Source of the DNA: an uncultured bacterium | GTDB lineage: Bacteria; Edwardsbacteria; AC1; EtOH8 | NCBI GenBank assembly: GCA_937958665.1 | Contig: CALGNM010000043.1 | Span: 1-5,400, forward strand | Direction of reading: 5' to 3' | Length of the DNA: 5,400 nt | Part shown: piece by piece, positions 1 to 5,400 of the stretch | How the letters are laid out: every line of letters begins with the position of its first letter | Numbering within the stretch: the stretch's first letter is position 1 | Translations under genes and position numbers: made by a program | The notes under the pieces: generated by a model | What the model was told of the DNA's origin: nothing | Databases searched by the model: none | The model's input: only the letters and a program-made list of their open reading frames with translations

Positions 1-47
1 GACCCCCGAGATCTACACTCTTTCCCTACACGACGCTCTTCCGATCT
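1..47 (+). other. Illumina TruSeq universal adapter left at the contig start (artefact)
   Basis: These bases match the 3' 47 nucleotides of the TruSeq universal adapter, including its ends GAGATCTACAC and GCTCTTCCGATCT. There is one difference, at position 5 (C where the adapter has A). The reverse complement of the same oligonucleotide lies at the other end of the window. This is synthetic sequence kept through assembly. Genome sequence begins at about 48, and no gene or promoter should be called across this segment. Confidence 0.98.
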
Positions 48-280
48 ACGTCATCACCTACCGGGGCGGTGAGCTGGACATATGGCCGGATATAATGGAG
101 TCCATGGAACTGGCCCTGCCCATGAAGCCGGTCTGCTCCCCGGAATGCCGGGGGCTCTGCCCTGGCTGCGGACGGGACTTGAACCGGGAGCAATGCCGAT
201 GTCCCCGGCCGGAGATGGACCCCCGTTGGGAGGGACTGAAAAGGCTGGTTGGCAAAAGGCCGGCCAACAAAAAGAAATAG
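48..280 (+). CDS. yceD: YceD/DUF177 family protein, C-terminal fragment (5' end missing)
   Basis: The frame is open from the first genomic bases (first full codon at 50) to the TAG at 278-280, giving 76 residues; the N-terminal part is lost at the adapter junction. What remains is the signature end of the DUF177/YceD family. A stretch reading LALPMKPVC at fragment residues 21-29 leads into a cysteine-rich motif with Cys at 29, 33, 37, 40, 49 and 51, containing GLCPGCGRDLN. An aspartate-proline and a short basic tail (PANKKK) follow. YceD is a cytoplasmic protein linked to accumulation of 23S rRNA, and the cysteines look able to bind a metal. In many bacteria rpmF (ribosomal protein L32) follows directly; here the next gene is amrS after 66 bp, so rpmF is not adjacent. 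An internal ATG at 95 would give a 61-residue product, but homology-like sequence continues upstream of it, so it is unlikely to be the true start. The family call is confident; the exact role in this organism is inferred. Confidence 0.85.
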
Positions 281-346
281 CGGCTGGGGCCGGGGATAAT
301 GTCCAGGTTTGGTTTCTGGCCAATCCGTGGCTTCGGGTATTGATAG
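281..346. other. Short yceD-amrS intergenic gap, no clear signal
   Basis: Sixty-six bases separate the yceD stop from the amrS ATG. I see no hairpin with a T-run, no convincing promoter pair and no strong Shine-Dalgarno sequence. A GATAAT hexamer at 295-300 resembles a -10 box but has no -35 partner at the proper distance. An in-frame TAG at 344-346 directly precedes the amrS ATG. The gap is too short to hold rpmF. Confidence 0.6.
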
Positions 347-1336
347 ATGGAAGCCAAGTATTATGAAACGGTCGGGGAGGGAGCCGTCCGTTGCCTGCTC
401 TGCTCCCACCGCTGCCGGATACCTCCCGGGAAAGCCGGACTATGCCGGATCCGGGTGAACCGGATGGGACGGCTGGAGGCCGCCGGATACGGGCGGGCGG
501 TTTCGCTGTCGATGGATCCCATCGAAAAGAAGCCGTTGTACCATTTTCACCCCGGCCGATTGATACTATCCACCGGCCCCAACGGCTGCAACCTGGACTG
601 CCAGTACTGCCAGAACTGGGAGATATCTCAACGGGATGGGCCCACCGAATACCTTGACCCCGGGGAGCTGGCCGAGATGGCAGCCAGCCAGGGCTCAATC
701 GGGGTGGCCTACACCTACACCGAGCCATTCATCTGGTTTGAGTACCTGCTGGACGCCTGCCGGGCCGTCCGAAACAGAGGCCTGGTCAACGTCCTGGTTA
801 CCAATGGCACGGTCAACCGGGAGCCCCTGGATGAATTGCTTCCCCTGGTGGATGCCATGAACATCGACCTAAAGTCGATGGATGCCGGATTCTATAAAAA
901 GGTCTGCCGGGGCGATCTGGAAACCGTGCTGGAAACTATCCGGGCCTCCTGCGGTCGGTGTCATATCGAGCTGACTAACCTGGTCATCCCGGGGATGAAC
1001 GATACCGACGGCGACCTGGATCGGTTGGTGAAATTCATCGGGGGGCTGGACCCGATGATTCCCCTGCATATCTCGCGGTATTTCCCCCGTTACCGGGCTA
1101 AAACCCCGCCCACTCCGGAGGAGACATTACTGAGGTTCCAGCATCGGGCGGCCCAGGAGCTGGCCTATGTCTATCTGGGTAATATCAATCTGCCGGGGGG
1201 CGAGGACACCAGGTGTCCGGAATGCGGCTCCTTGCTGATCGAGCGGAGGGGATATCGCCCTGTCATTGTTGGAATTCACAAACAAAGATGCCGCAGGTGC
1301 GGCCGGAGGGCCGACGTGATCGGCCTGGAAGAATAA
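347..1336 (+). CDS. amrS: AmmeMemoRadiSam-type radical SAM enzyme (AmrS)
   Basis: A 329-residue radical SAM enzyme, about full length for the AmrS family, related to pyruvate formate-lyase activating enzymes. The N-terminus has a cysteine cluster (C16, C19, C23, C33) typical of the family. The radical SAM motif C81-x3-C85-x2-C88 follows, in the context GCNLDCQYCQNWEIS; its cysteines ligate the 4Fe-4S cluster that cleaves S-adenosylmethionine. A TIM-barrel-like body includes YTYTEP, LVTNGT and MNIDLKSMD. The C-terminus has a probable zinc knuckle (C290, C293, C315, C318). The start is fixed by an in-frame TAG directly before the ATG and by the conserved N-terminal cysteines just after it; no good Shine-Dalgarno sequence is visible. 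In many genomes this family is associated with AMMECR1-like and Memo-like proteins (AmrA, AmrB), neither of which is in the window. The true substrate is unknown to me. DUF4321 follows 9 bp downstream and probably shares the transcript. A generic PFL-activase label would be less specific; no glycyl radical enzyme gene is nearby. Confidence 0.9.
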   Translation: MEAKYYETVGEGAVRCLLCSHRCRIPPGKAGLCRIRVNRMGRLEAAGYGRAVSLSMDPIEKKPLYHFHPGRLILSTGPNGCNLDCQYCQNWEISQRDGPTEYLDPGELAEMAASQGSIGVAYTYTEPFIWFEYLLDACRAVRNRGLVNVLVTNGTVNREPLDELLPLVDAMNIDLKSMDAGFYKKVCRGDLETVLETIRASCGRCHIELTNLVIPGMNDTDGDLDRLVKFIGGLDPMIPLHISRYFPRYRAKTPPTPEETLLRFQHRAAQELAYVYLGNINLPGGEDTRCPECGSLLIERRGYRPVIVGIHKQRCRRCGRRADVIGLEE

Positions 1337-1341
1337 GGGGG
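1337..1341 (+). promoter_or_regulatory. Ribosome binding site of the DUF4321 gene
   Basis: A GGGGG run within AAGGGGGAAA lies immediately after the amrS TAA (1334-1336), 4 bases before the ATG at 1346. It is the only purine-rich site near a start in this frame, supports the short ORF being translated, and indicates co-expression with amrS. Confidence 0.6.
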
Positions 1342-1345
1342 AAAT

Positions 1346-1615
1346 ATGGCTTTAAAGAGAAGGGGCGCGGGGTTCTTTCTGCTGGTGCTGCTGGGCGGGG
1401 CCCTGCTGGGGAGCGCCATGGGGGACTTGGTCGGGTATCTGCTGCCTAGTGGGGTGGTGCAGGACTTTTTCACCCGGGCACTGACTCCGGGGGTCAACCC
1501 TCCAGTGACCATCAACCTGCTGGTGATGACCCTGACAATAGGGTTTACCCTTAAGATCAACATCGTATCCCTGCTGGGGGTGGTCTTGATGGCCTATCTC
1601 CTAAAATGGTTTTAA
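1346..1615 (+). CDS. DUF4321-like small membrane protein
   Basis: An 89-residue hydrophobic protein with a basic start (MALKRRG). It has a first membrane segment at about residues 8-32 with small-residue packing (LLGGALLGSAMG), a loop containing LPSGVVQDFF and TPGVNPP, and a second membrane segment at about 71-87. The pattern of a glycine-rich first helix, a central Pro/Gly loop and a LTIGFTLKINIVSLLG block matches what I know of DUF4321, a family of roughly 80-90 residues with no assigned function. It lies 9 bp after amrS with a good Shine-Dalgarno sequence, and the terminator follows 26 bp after its stop, so it is probably the last gene of that operon. It has no signal-peptidase site that I trust and no catalytic motif. 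A role at the inner membrane is inferred only from hydrophobicity; any functional link with AmrS rests only on adjacency. Confidence 0.75.
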   Translation: MALKRRGAGFFLLVLLGGALLGSAMGDLVGYLLPSGVVQDFFTRALTPGVNPPVTINLLVMTLTIGFTLKINIVSLLGVVLMAYLLKWF

Positions 1616-1641
1616 AATCAAGCTATCATTATGTCTTACTT

Positions 1642-1668
1642 TGGCGGCGTTTGGCCGCCATTTTTATT
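1642..1668 (+). terminator. Intrinsic terminator after the amrS-DUF4321 block
   Basis: A perfect 7-bp stem (TGGCGGC at 1642-1648 pairing with GCCGCCA at 1654-1660) encloses a 5-base loop (GTTTG) and is followed at once by TTTTTATT. It sits 26 bp after the DUF4321 stop. The opposite strand has no T-run after the hairpin, so it should act only on + strand transcripts. It separates the left operon from tilS. Confidence 0.9.
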
Positions 1669-1680
1669 GTCCGTTTATCC

Positions 1681-1709
1681 TTGCGGGAAACGCCATGATA
1701 TGTTATCAT
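1681..1709 (+). promoter_or_regulatory. Candidate tilS promoter, predicting a near-leaderless mRNA
   Basis: TTGCGG (1681-1686, 3 of 6 to the sigma70 -35 consensus) and TATCAT (1704-1709, 5 of 6 to the -10) are separated by exactly 17 bp, just after the terminator. Usual geometry places the transcription start near 1716, only about 4 bases before the tilS ATG at 1720. No Shine-Dalgarno sequence is visible before that ATG, which fits leaderless translation. The -35 match is weak, so this is a plausible call rather than a firm one. Confidence 0.45.
1695..1709. repeat. Perfect short inverted repeat over the tilS -10 region
   Basis: ATGATA (1695-1700) and TATCAT (1704-1709) are perfect reverse complements with a 3-base spacer (TGT). 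The right arm is the candidate -10 box. This could be an operator half-site pair, but six-base arms in AT-rich DNA also arise by chance. I cannot name a regulator. Confidence 0.3.
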
Positions 1710-1719
1710 TTGGCCAGTT

Positions 1720-3120
1720 ATGCCTAAAGATAATCTATTGGATAATATCCGTTACCTGATCGACTCCCAGGCCCTGATTAATCCGGGAGACCGGGTACTA
1801 GTGGCAATTTCCGGCGGCCCGGACTCGGTGTTCCTTTTTCATGCCCTGATGGCTCTGCGCCGGAAACTGGGCATCAGCCTAGTAGCCGGGCACTTGAACC
1901 ACGTCTTGCGGGGCCCGGAATCAGACCGGGACCATGAATTCGTCAAGTCCTTGGCTAAAAAAAACGGAGTCAAGCTGGTCTCCGCCCGGAGGGATGTGGC
2001 TGGTCACGCCAGAAGGAAGAAACTGTCCCTGGAGACCGCAGCCCGCGAGTTAAGAAGGGATTTCCTGGAAAAGGGGGCTGTCAAACATCACTGCCAGAAG
2101 ATCGCCACCGGGCACACCCTTAATGACCAGGCCGAGACGGTGCTGATGCACATCATCAGGGGCTCCGGCCTGGCCGGGCTCAAGGGGATCCCCTTGAGCA
2201 ATGGCCGTTTCGTTCGGCCGTTGCTGGAGGTAAGCCGGGAGGAGATAGTCGGTTGGCTGAGATCCCAAGGCCTGAGCTGGCGTGAGGATGCCACCAACCT
2301 AAGCCGGGAGTATCTGCGCAACAGGGTCAGGCTGGAACTGATTCCCGAACTGGAGAAATATAACCCCCGAATCATCCAGTCCCTGTCCCGGCTGGGCCAG
2401 GCGGCCGGGGACGACCTTGATCTGATTGAAGAGGTGACAACTGAAGCGGCAAAACGTTCTTTGAAGTTTCATAAGGCCAAAATCATTATTGACTTATCAA
2501 TATTTAACGGTTATAATAAAGGGTTAAAAAACAACCTTATCCGTCTGGTTACGGCCAGGCTGGCCGGTCCTTTGGCGGTGCCTCACTTTGATCGGATGGA
2601 GGAGTGCCTGGGGTGGCTGGCCCAGGGCAGCACTGGCAGCCGGCTGGAGCTGTGCCCCGGCCTGTGGGCCGTTATCAGCTATGGCAAGGCAACGGTTGCT
2701 TTAGGAAGTAAGCCTGTCGTCTGCGGGCTCCAGAAGTCGAGGGCCCGGCTTTTGGCACTGCCGGGGTTGACAGCATTTAATGGGTTCAGAATTAGGGCCA
2801 GCCTGTTGAAAAATAGGATGGATTTCGACCCGGCCCAAGCCAGCCCCAACCAGGCCTTTTTCGATCGGGCGATGCTGGAGGGGAGGACCATTACTGTGGG
2901 CGGGCGGAGGACCGGGGAAACCATGGTCCCTTTCGGATCAAGTTTGCCCAAGAGGATCAAGGAGCTGTTCATCGATGCCAAGGTGCCCCGGGGGAAAAGA
3001 GCCCGCTGGCCGGTTATCCGCTGGGGTCCTGATGTGTTGTGGTTGCCGGGAATCAGGCGTTCCCTTCTGGCTCCGGTGGATGCCAGGACCTGTGAAATCA
3101 TCAAGCTGGAGCTGGAATGA
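1720..3120 (+). CDS. tilS: tRNA(Ile)-lysidine synthase TilS
   Basis: A complete 466-residue protein, within the usual length for long TilS forms. TilS uses ATP and lysine to convert C34 of the CAU-anticodon tRNA(Ile) to lysidine, which switches the tRNA from reading AUG to AUA and from methionine to isoleucine charging; the gene is normally essential. The N-terminal PP-loop ATPase domain shows SGGPDS at residues 31-36, LNHVLRG at 59-65, a conserved ETAARELR block near 105-112 and ATGHTLNDQAET at 129-140, followed by RGSGLAGLKGI. The tRNA-binding middle follows (REDATN, then RNRVRLELIPELE). The C-terminal TilS_C domain begins near residue 391 with GGRRTGE and runs through LPKRIKELF, VPRGKR and VLWLPGIRRS. 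The ATG is chosen because the protein begins at the normal distance before the PP-loop and no better start is near. Its TGA overlaps the hpt ATG. Codons around residues 245-275 are unusually AT-rich compared with the rest and contain a promoter-like pair. Confidence 0.97.
   Translation: MPKDNLLDNIRYLIDSQALINPGDRVLVAISGGPDSVFLFHALMALRRKLGISLVAGHLNHVLRGPESDRDHEFVKSLAKKNGVKLVSARRDVAGHARRKKLSLETAARELRRDFLEKGAVKHHCQKIATGHTLNDQAETVLMHIIRGSGLAGLKGIPLSNGRFVRPLLEVSREEIVGWLRSQGLSWREDATNLSREYLRNRVRLELIPELEKYNPRIIQSLSRLGQAAGDDLDLIEEVTTEAAKRSLKFHKAKIIIDLSIFNGYNKGLKNNLIRLVTARLAGPLAVPHFDRMEECLGWLAQGSTGSRLELCPGLWAVISYGKATVALGSKPVVCGLQKSRARLLALPGLTAFNGFRIRASLLKNRMDFDPAQASPNQAFFDRAMLEGRTITVGGRRTGETMVPFGSSLPKRIKELFIDAKVPRGKRARWPVIRWGPDVLWLPGIRRSLLAPVDARTCEIIKLELE
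2489..2517 (+). promoter_or_regulatory. Candidate intragenic sigma70 promoter inside tilS
   Basis: TTGACT (2489-2494, 5 of 6 to the -35 consensus) and a perfect TATAAT (2512-2517) are separated by 17 bp, the optimal spacing. They lie within a stretch where 2461-2520 has only 14 G or C in 60 bases, in otherwise GC-rich DNA. The predicted start near 2524 lies about 590 bases before hpt, so it could give an hpt-ftsH transcript independent of the tilS promoter. The region codes for part of TilS (about residues 257-266), so chance resemblance in an AT-rich linker is the main alternative. Confidence 0.45.
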
Positions 3121-3653
3121 TGGATCTTGACGGCCGAATGAGGGTTTTGATATCCCAGGAGCAGATCGGGCGGCGGATAGAAGAACTGGGTCGGGAGATC
3201 GCAGCCGACTATCGGGGAAGGCGGCCGATTCTGGTAGGGGTGCTGAGAGGGTCATTCGTTTTTCTGGCCGACCTGATTCGGGCCATTGGGCTGCCACTGG
3301 AAGTGGACTTTATATCGGTGGCCAGTTACGGCGGCCAGACCAACTCCAGTGGGGTGGTACGCCTGCTGCAGGACCTGAACACCAACATCAAGGGAAGGGA
3401 CGTCATTCTGGTGGAGGACATCGTGGACACCGGGATCACCCTGTCCTACCTGGTGGAGAACCTTAAGACCAGAGACCCCGCCAGCCTGGTGATCTGCGCC
3501 CTGCTGGACAAGCGGGAACGGCGGCAGAGGGACCCCGGGGAGCTGAAATACGTGGGGTTTCCCATTCCCGATAAATTCGTGGTGGGGTACGGGCTGGACC
3601 ATGCCCAGCAGTACCGAAACCTGCCACACGTAAGCTGGGTAGAGGAGGAATAG
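3117..3653 (+). CDS. hpt: Hypoxanthine phosphoribosyltransferase
   Basis: A complete 178-residue cytoplasmic purine salvage enzyme of normal bacterial length. It transfers phosphoribose from PRPP to hypoxanthine (and usually guanine), giving IMP or GMP. Visible landmarks are the LRGS loop at 43-46, the flexible-loop SYGGQ at 70-74, and the PRPP-binding signature VILVEDIVDTG at 96-106, with the acidic pair E100-D101 and the probable catalytic base D104. K132 in LLDKR is expected to contact the purine O6 atom. DKFVVGYGLD at 152-161 contains the aromatic residue (F154) that stacks on the base. Its ATG overlaps the tilS stop as ATGA, indicating translational coupling. A second ATG at 3120 is equally possible: GGAG at 3108-3111 is 5 bases from the first and 8 from the second, and the products differ by one residue. 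The stop is directly followed by the ftsH ATG. The order tilS-hpt-ftsH is widespread in bacteria. Confidence 0.97.
   Translation: MMDLDGRMRVLISQEQIGRRIEELGREIAADYRGRRPILVGVLRGSFVFLADLIRAIGLPLEVDFISVASYGGQTNSSGVVRLLQDLNTNIKGRDVILVEDIVDTGITLSYLVENLKTRDPASLVICALLDKRERRQRDPGELKYVGFPIPDKFVVGYGLDHAQQYRNLPHVSWVEEE
3643..3648 (+). promoter_or_regulatory. Strong Shine-Dalgarno sequence for ftsH
   Basis: AGGAGG lies inside the last codons of hpt, 5 bases before the ATG at 3654. It is the best ribosome binding site in the window and decides the ftsH start. Since the hpt stop (3651-3653) abuts the ATG, ribosomes finishing hpt could also reinitiate here. Confidence 0.85.
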
Positions 3654-5354
3654 ATGGCAAATTCCAAGAGCAATCGGAACAAGCGGGGCAAACTGCCTCC
3701 GGCCTCCAAATGGAGGGGTGGAGCCGGCACCCTCCTGTTCTGGGTGGTGACCTTCATGTTGGTGATCACCCTGTACCAGCTGTTCTCGGGGGGGCGCGAG
3801 AAGCAGCTGGATATAATCTATTCCCAATTTCGCGAGGAGGTCAACTCCGGCAACGTTACCCAGGTCACCTTCTACGACCGAGAAGTCAAGGGGAGGTTCA
3901 AGAACGCCAAGATCAAGGTGGAGAGGGCCATTCGGACCGAGTATCCCCGTTTCAAAACCTACCTGCCCATCGAGGACCCCGGGCTGATAGCCGACCTAGA
4001 GAGCCGGGGAATCCAGATCAAGGCCGAGTCCACCGCCCCTAATCCCATACTGGCTTTTCTGATGAACTGGGGTTTTCTGATTGTGATCGGGGTGTTGTGG
4101 TTCGTGTTTATGCGTCAGATGCAGGGGGGGCAGAAGGGGGTATTTTCCTTCGGCAAAAGTCGGGCCAAGCTGCTGTCCGAGGACCGGATCAAAATCACCT
4201 TCAATGATGTGGCCGGGGCCGACGAGGCTAAGGAGGACCTGCAGGAGATCATCGGATTCCTGAAGGAGCCCAAGAAGTTTACCAAGTTGGGGGGCAAGAT
4301 CCCCAAGGGAGCCCTGCTGCTGGGCCCGCCTGGGACCGGCAAGACCCTGCTGGCCAAGGCGGTGGCCGGAGAGGCCGGGGTGCCGTTCTTTTCGATCTCC
4401 GGGTCGGACTTCGTGGAGATGTTTGTGGGGGTGGGGGCGGCCCGGGTGCGCGACCTGTTCGAACAGGGCAAGCGCAGCGCGCCCTGCATCATCTTCATCG
4501 ACGAGATCGATGCGGTGGGGCGACACCGGGGGGCAGGCATCGGTGGCGGGCATGACGAACGGGAACAGACCCTGAACGCCCTGCTGGTTGAAATGGATGG
4601 CTTCGCCGGAAACGAGGGGGTGATCATCGTGGCGGCCACCAACCGGCCCGATGTTTTAGACCCAGCCTTATTGCGGCCGGGCCGGTTTGACCGGGTGATC
4701 GTGGTGGACCGGCCGGACGTGGTGGGCCGGGAGGGGATCCTCAAAGTGCATACCAAGAACAAGCCTCTATCCGAAGATGTCAACCTCAAAGTGCTGGCCC
4801 GGAGCACCCCGGGATTCTCCGGGGCCGACATCGCCAACATGGTTAACGAGGCGGCTCTGCTGGCGGCCCGTAAAAACCACGAGAAGGTGTTGATGTCCGA
4901 TTTTGAGGAGGCCAAGGACAAAGTGATGATGGGGGCCGAGCGCCGCAGTATGGTGATCTCGGAGGAAGAGAGGAAGATGACCGCCTATCACGAGGCCGGC
5001 CACACCCTGGTCAGCCGGCTGATCCCGGGCACCGATCCCATCCACAAGGTGACCATCATCCCCCGGGGCCGGGCCCTGGGGGTGACCGTCTCCCTTCCGA
5101 TGGACGAGAAGCACAACTACTCCCGAACTTGGTGTCTTAACCAGATTGCCACCATGCTGGGGGGGCGGGCCGCCGAGCAGCTGGTGTTCAACGAGCTGTC
5201 CACCGGCTCGGGCAACGATCTGGAGAAGGCCACCAATTTGGCCCGCAAGATGGTCTGCGAATGGGGTATGAGCGACAAGCTGGGCCCGCTGACCTTCGGC
5301 CAAAAGGACGAGGAGGTGTTCCTGGGCCGGGACTACGGCCATATCAAGAACTAC
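3654..5354 (+). CDS. ftsH: ATP-dependent zinc metalloprotease FtsH, 3' end missing
   Basis: Codons for 567 residues of the membrane-anchored AAA+ protease, cut by the adapter; roughly the last 50-100 residues are missing compared with usual lengths of 600-700. FtsH forms hexamers in the inner membrane and degrades misassembled membrane proteins and some regulators. A basic cytoplasmic N-terminus precedes membrane helix 1 (about 26-44). An extracytoplasmic domain follows, then helix 2 (about 132-153). The AAA+ module has Walker A GPPGTGKT (224-231), the pore-loop FVG (257-259), Walker B IIFIDEID (279-286), and a second region of homology from AATNRP to RPGRFDR with arginine fingers R341 and R344. 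The protease domain has HEAGH (446-450) and [10 protein letters not shown] with the third zinc ligand D522. All key residues seen are intact. The start has a strong Shine-Dalgarno sequence and abuts hpt. The frame stays open through the adapter to the window end, but residues after Y567 are artificial. A run of seven G at 4124-4130 keeps the frame. Confidence 0.97.
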
Positions 5355-5400
5355 AGATCGGAAGAGCGTCGTGTAGGGAAAGAGTGTAGATCTCGGTGGT
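5355..5400 (-). other. Illumina TruSeq universal adapter, reverse complement, at the contig end (artefact)
   Basis: From AGATCGGAAGAGC at 5355 to the last base, the sequence equals the reverse complement of the TruSeq universal adapter with no mismatch that I can see. This is what read-through of a short insert leaves at the 3' end of a read. It truncates ftsH and adds a false in-frame tail beginning RSEERRVGK. With the left adapter it imitates a 46-bp terminal inverted repeat. Confidence 0.99.

Noticed and set aside
295-300. GATAAT as a -10 box for amrS
   Set aside because: The bases about 17 bp upstream (near 272-277) are A-rich and unlike a -35 box, so the match is probably chance; read-through from yceD is simpler.
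1957-1965. Slippery-type A-run (eight A then C) in phase for -1 frameshifting within tilS
   Set aside because: It encodes an ordinary Lys-Lys-Asn in the catalytic domain, TilS is full length in frame 0, and I see no clear stimulatory structure or meaningful -1 product.
3252-3827. Minus-strand open frame of 191 codons across hpt and the ftsH start
   Set aside because: It is antisense to clear hpt motifs and to a strong ftsH ribosome binding site, has no promoter of its own that I can see, and gives a protein I do not recognise.
4124-4130. Run of seven G in ftsH as a possible sequencing indel or phase-variable tract
   Set aside because: The FtsH frame and family sequence are intact on both sides (MQGGQKG, then [10 protein letters not shown]), so no frameshift is present. 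A tract this short in a housekeeping gene is weak evidence for phase variation.
4422-4450. G-rich stretch as a possible G-quadruplex
   Set aside because: It codes for the conserved pore-loop region of FtsH with GGG/GTG codons. Four well-spaced G-runs are not clearly present, and GC-rich codon use explains it.
4115-4921. Long open frame of 268 codons on the minus strand
   Set aside because: It lies wholly opposite the ftsH AAA+ domain, whose Walker A, Walker B and arginine-finger motifs are intact on the + strand. The antisense frame is open because of GC-rich codon bias, and its translation is low in complexity without recognisable motifs.
1-5400. Matching inverted sequences of about 46 bp at both ends, as if terminal inverted repeats of a mobile element or linear plasmid
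   Set aside because: The sequence is the known TruSeq universal adapter in opposite orientations. There is no transposase or target-site duplication, and the cargo is housekeeping genes.

Overview
The window is a stretch of ordinary bacterial housekeeping DNA, GC-rich by eye, that looks like a short-read assembly contig, probably metagenomic. Both ends are untrimmed Illumina TruSeq universal (P5-side) adapter: bases 1-47 carry it forward and 5355-5400 carry its reverse complement. Only 48-5354 is biological sequence. The first and last genes are therefore cut by a technical end, not by a natural boundary. I found no CRISPR array, tRNA, rRNA, insertion sequence, phage gene or defence-like cassette.

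All genes are on the + strand and form two blocks. The left block is the C-terminal part of a YceD/DUF177 protein (to 280), a 66-bp gap, a radical SAM enzyme of the AmmeMemoRadiSam type (amrS, 347-1336), and a small two-helix membrane protein of the DUF4321 type (1346-1615). It closes with a clear intrinsic terminator at 1642-1668.

The right block starts after a short intergenic region and is the widespread bacterial cluster tilS (1720-3120), hpt (3117-3653) and ftsH (3654 onward, 567 codons before the adapter). tilS and hpt overlap by ATGA, and hpt and ftsH abut with no spacer, so translation of the three is probably coupled. A possible promoter sits so close to the tilS ATG that the mRNA could be nearly leaderless. 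A stronger-looking promoter (TTGACT, 17 bp, TATAAT) lies inside tilS, in a conspicuously AT-rich stretch, and could drive hpt and ftsH separately.

Functionally the right block joins tRNA decoding (lysidine at the Ile CAU anticodon), purine salvage and membrane protein quality control. The left block joins a protein linked to ribosomal RNA accumulation with a radical SAM enzyme whose substrate I cannot name.

The host is a bacterium (tilS, ftsH, YceD). AmrS, with its oxygen-sensitive 4Fe-4S cluster, suggests an anaerobic or microaerophilic lifestyle. The phylum cannot be fixed from this sequence; an uncultured lineage is plausible but is only a guess. I did not find a previously undescribed system. 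The points most worth checking are the adapter ends, the intragenic promoter, the near-leaderless tilS start and the amrS-DUF4321 pairing.
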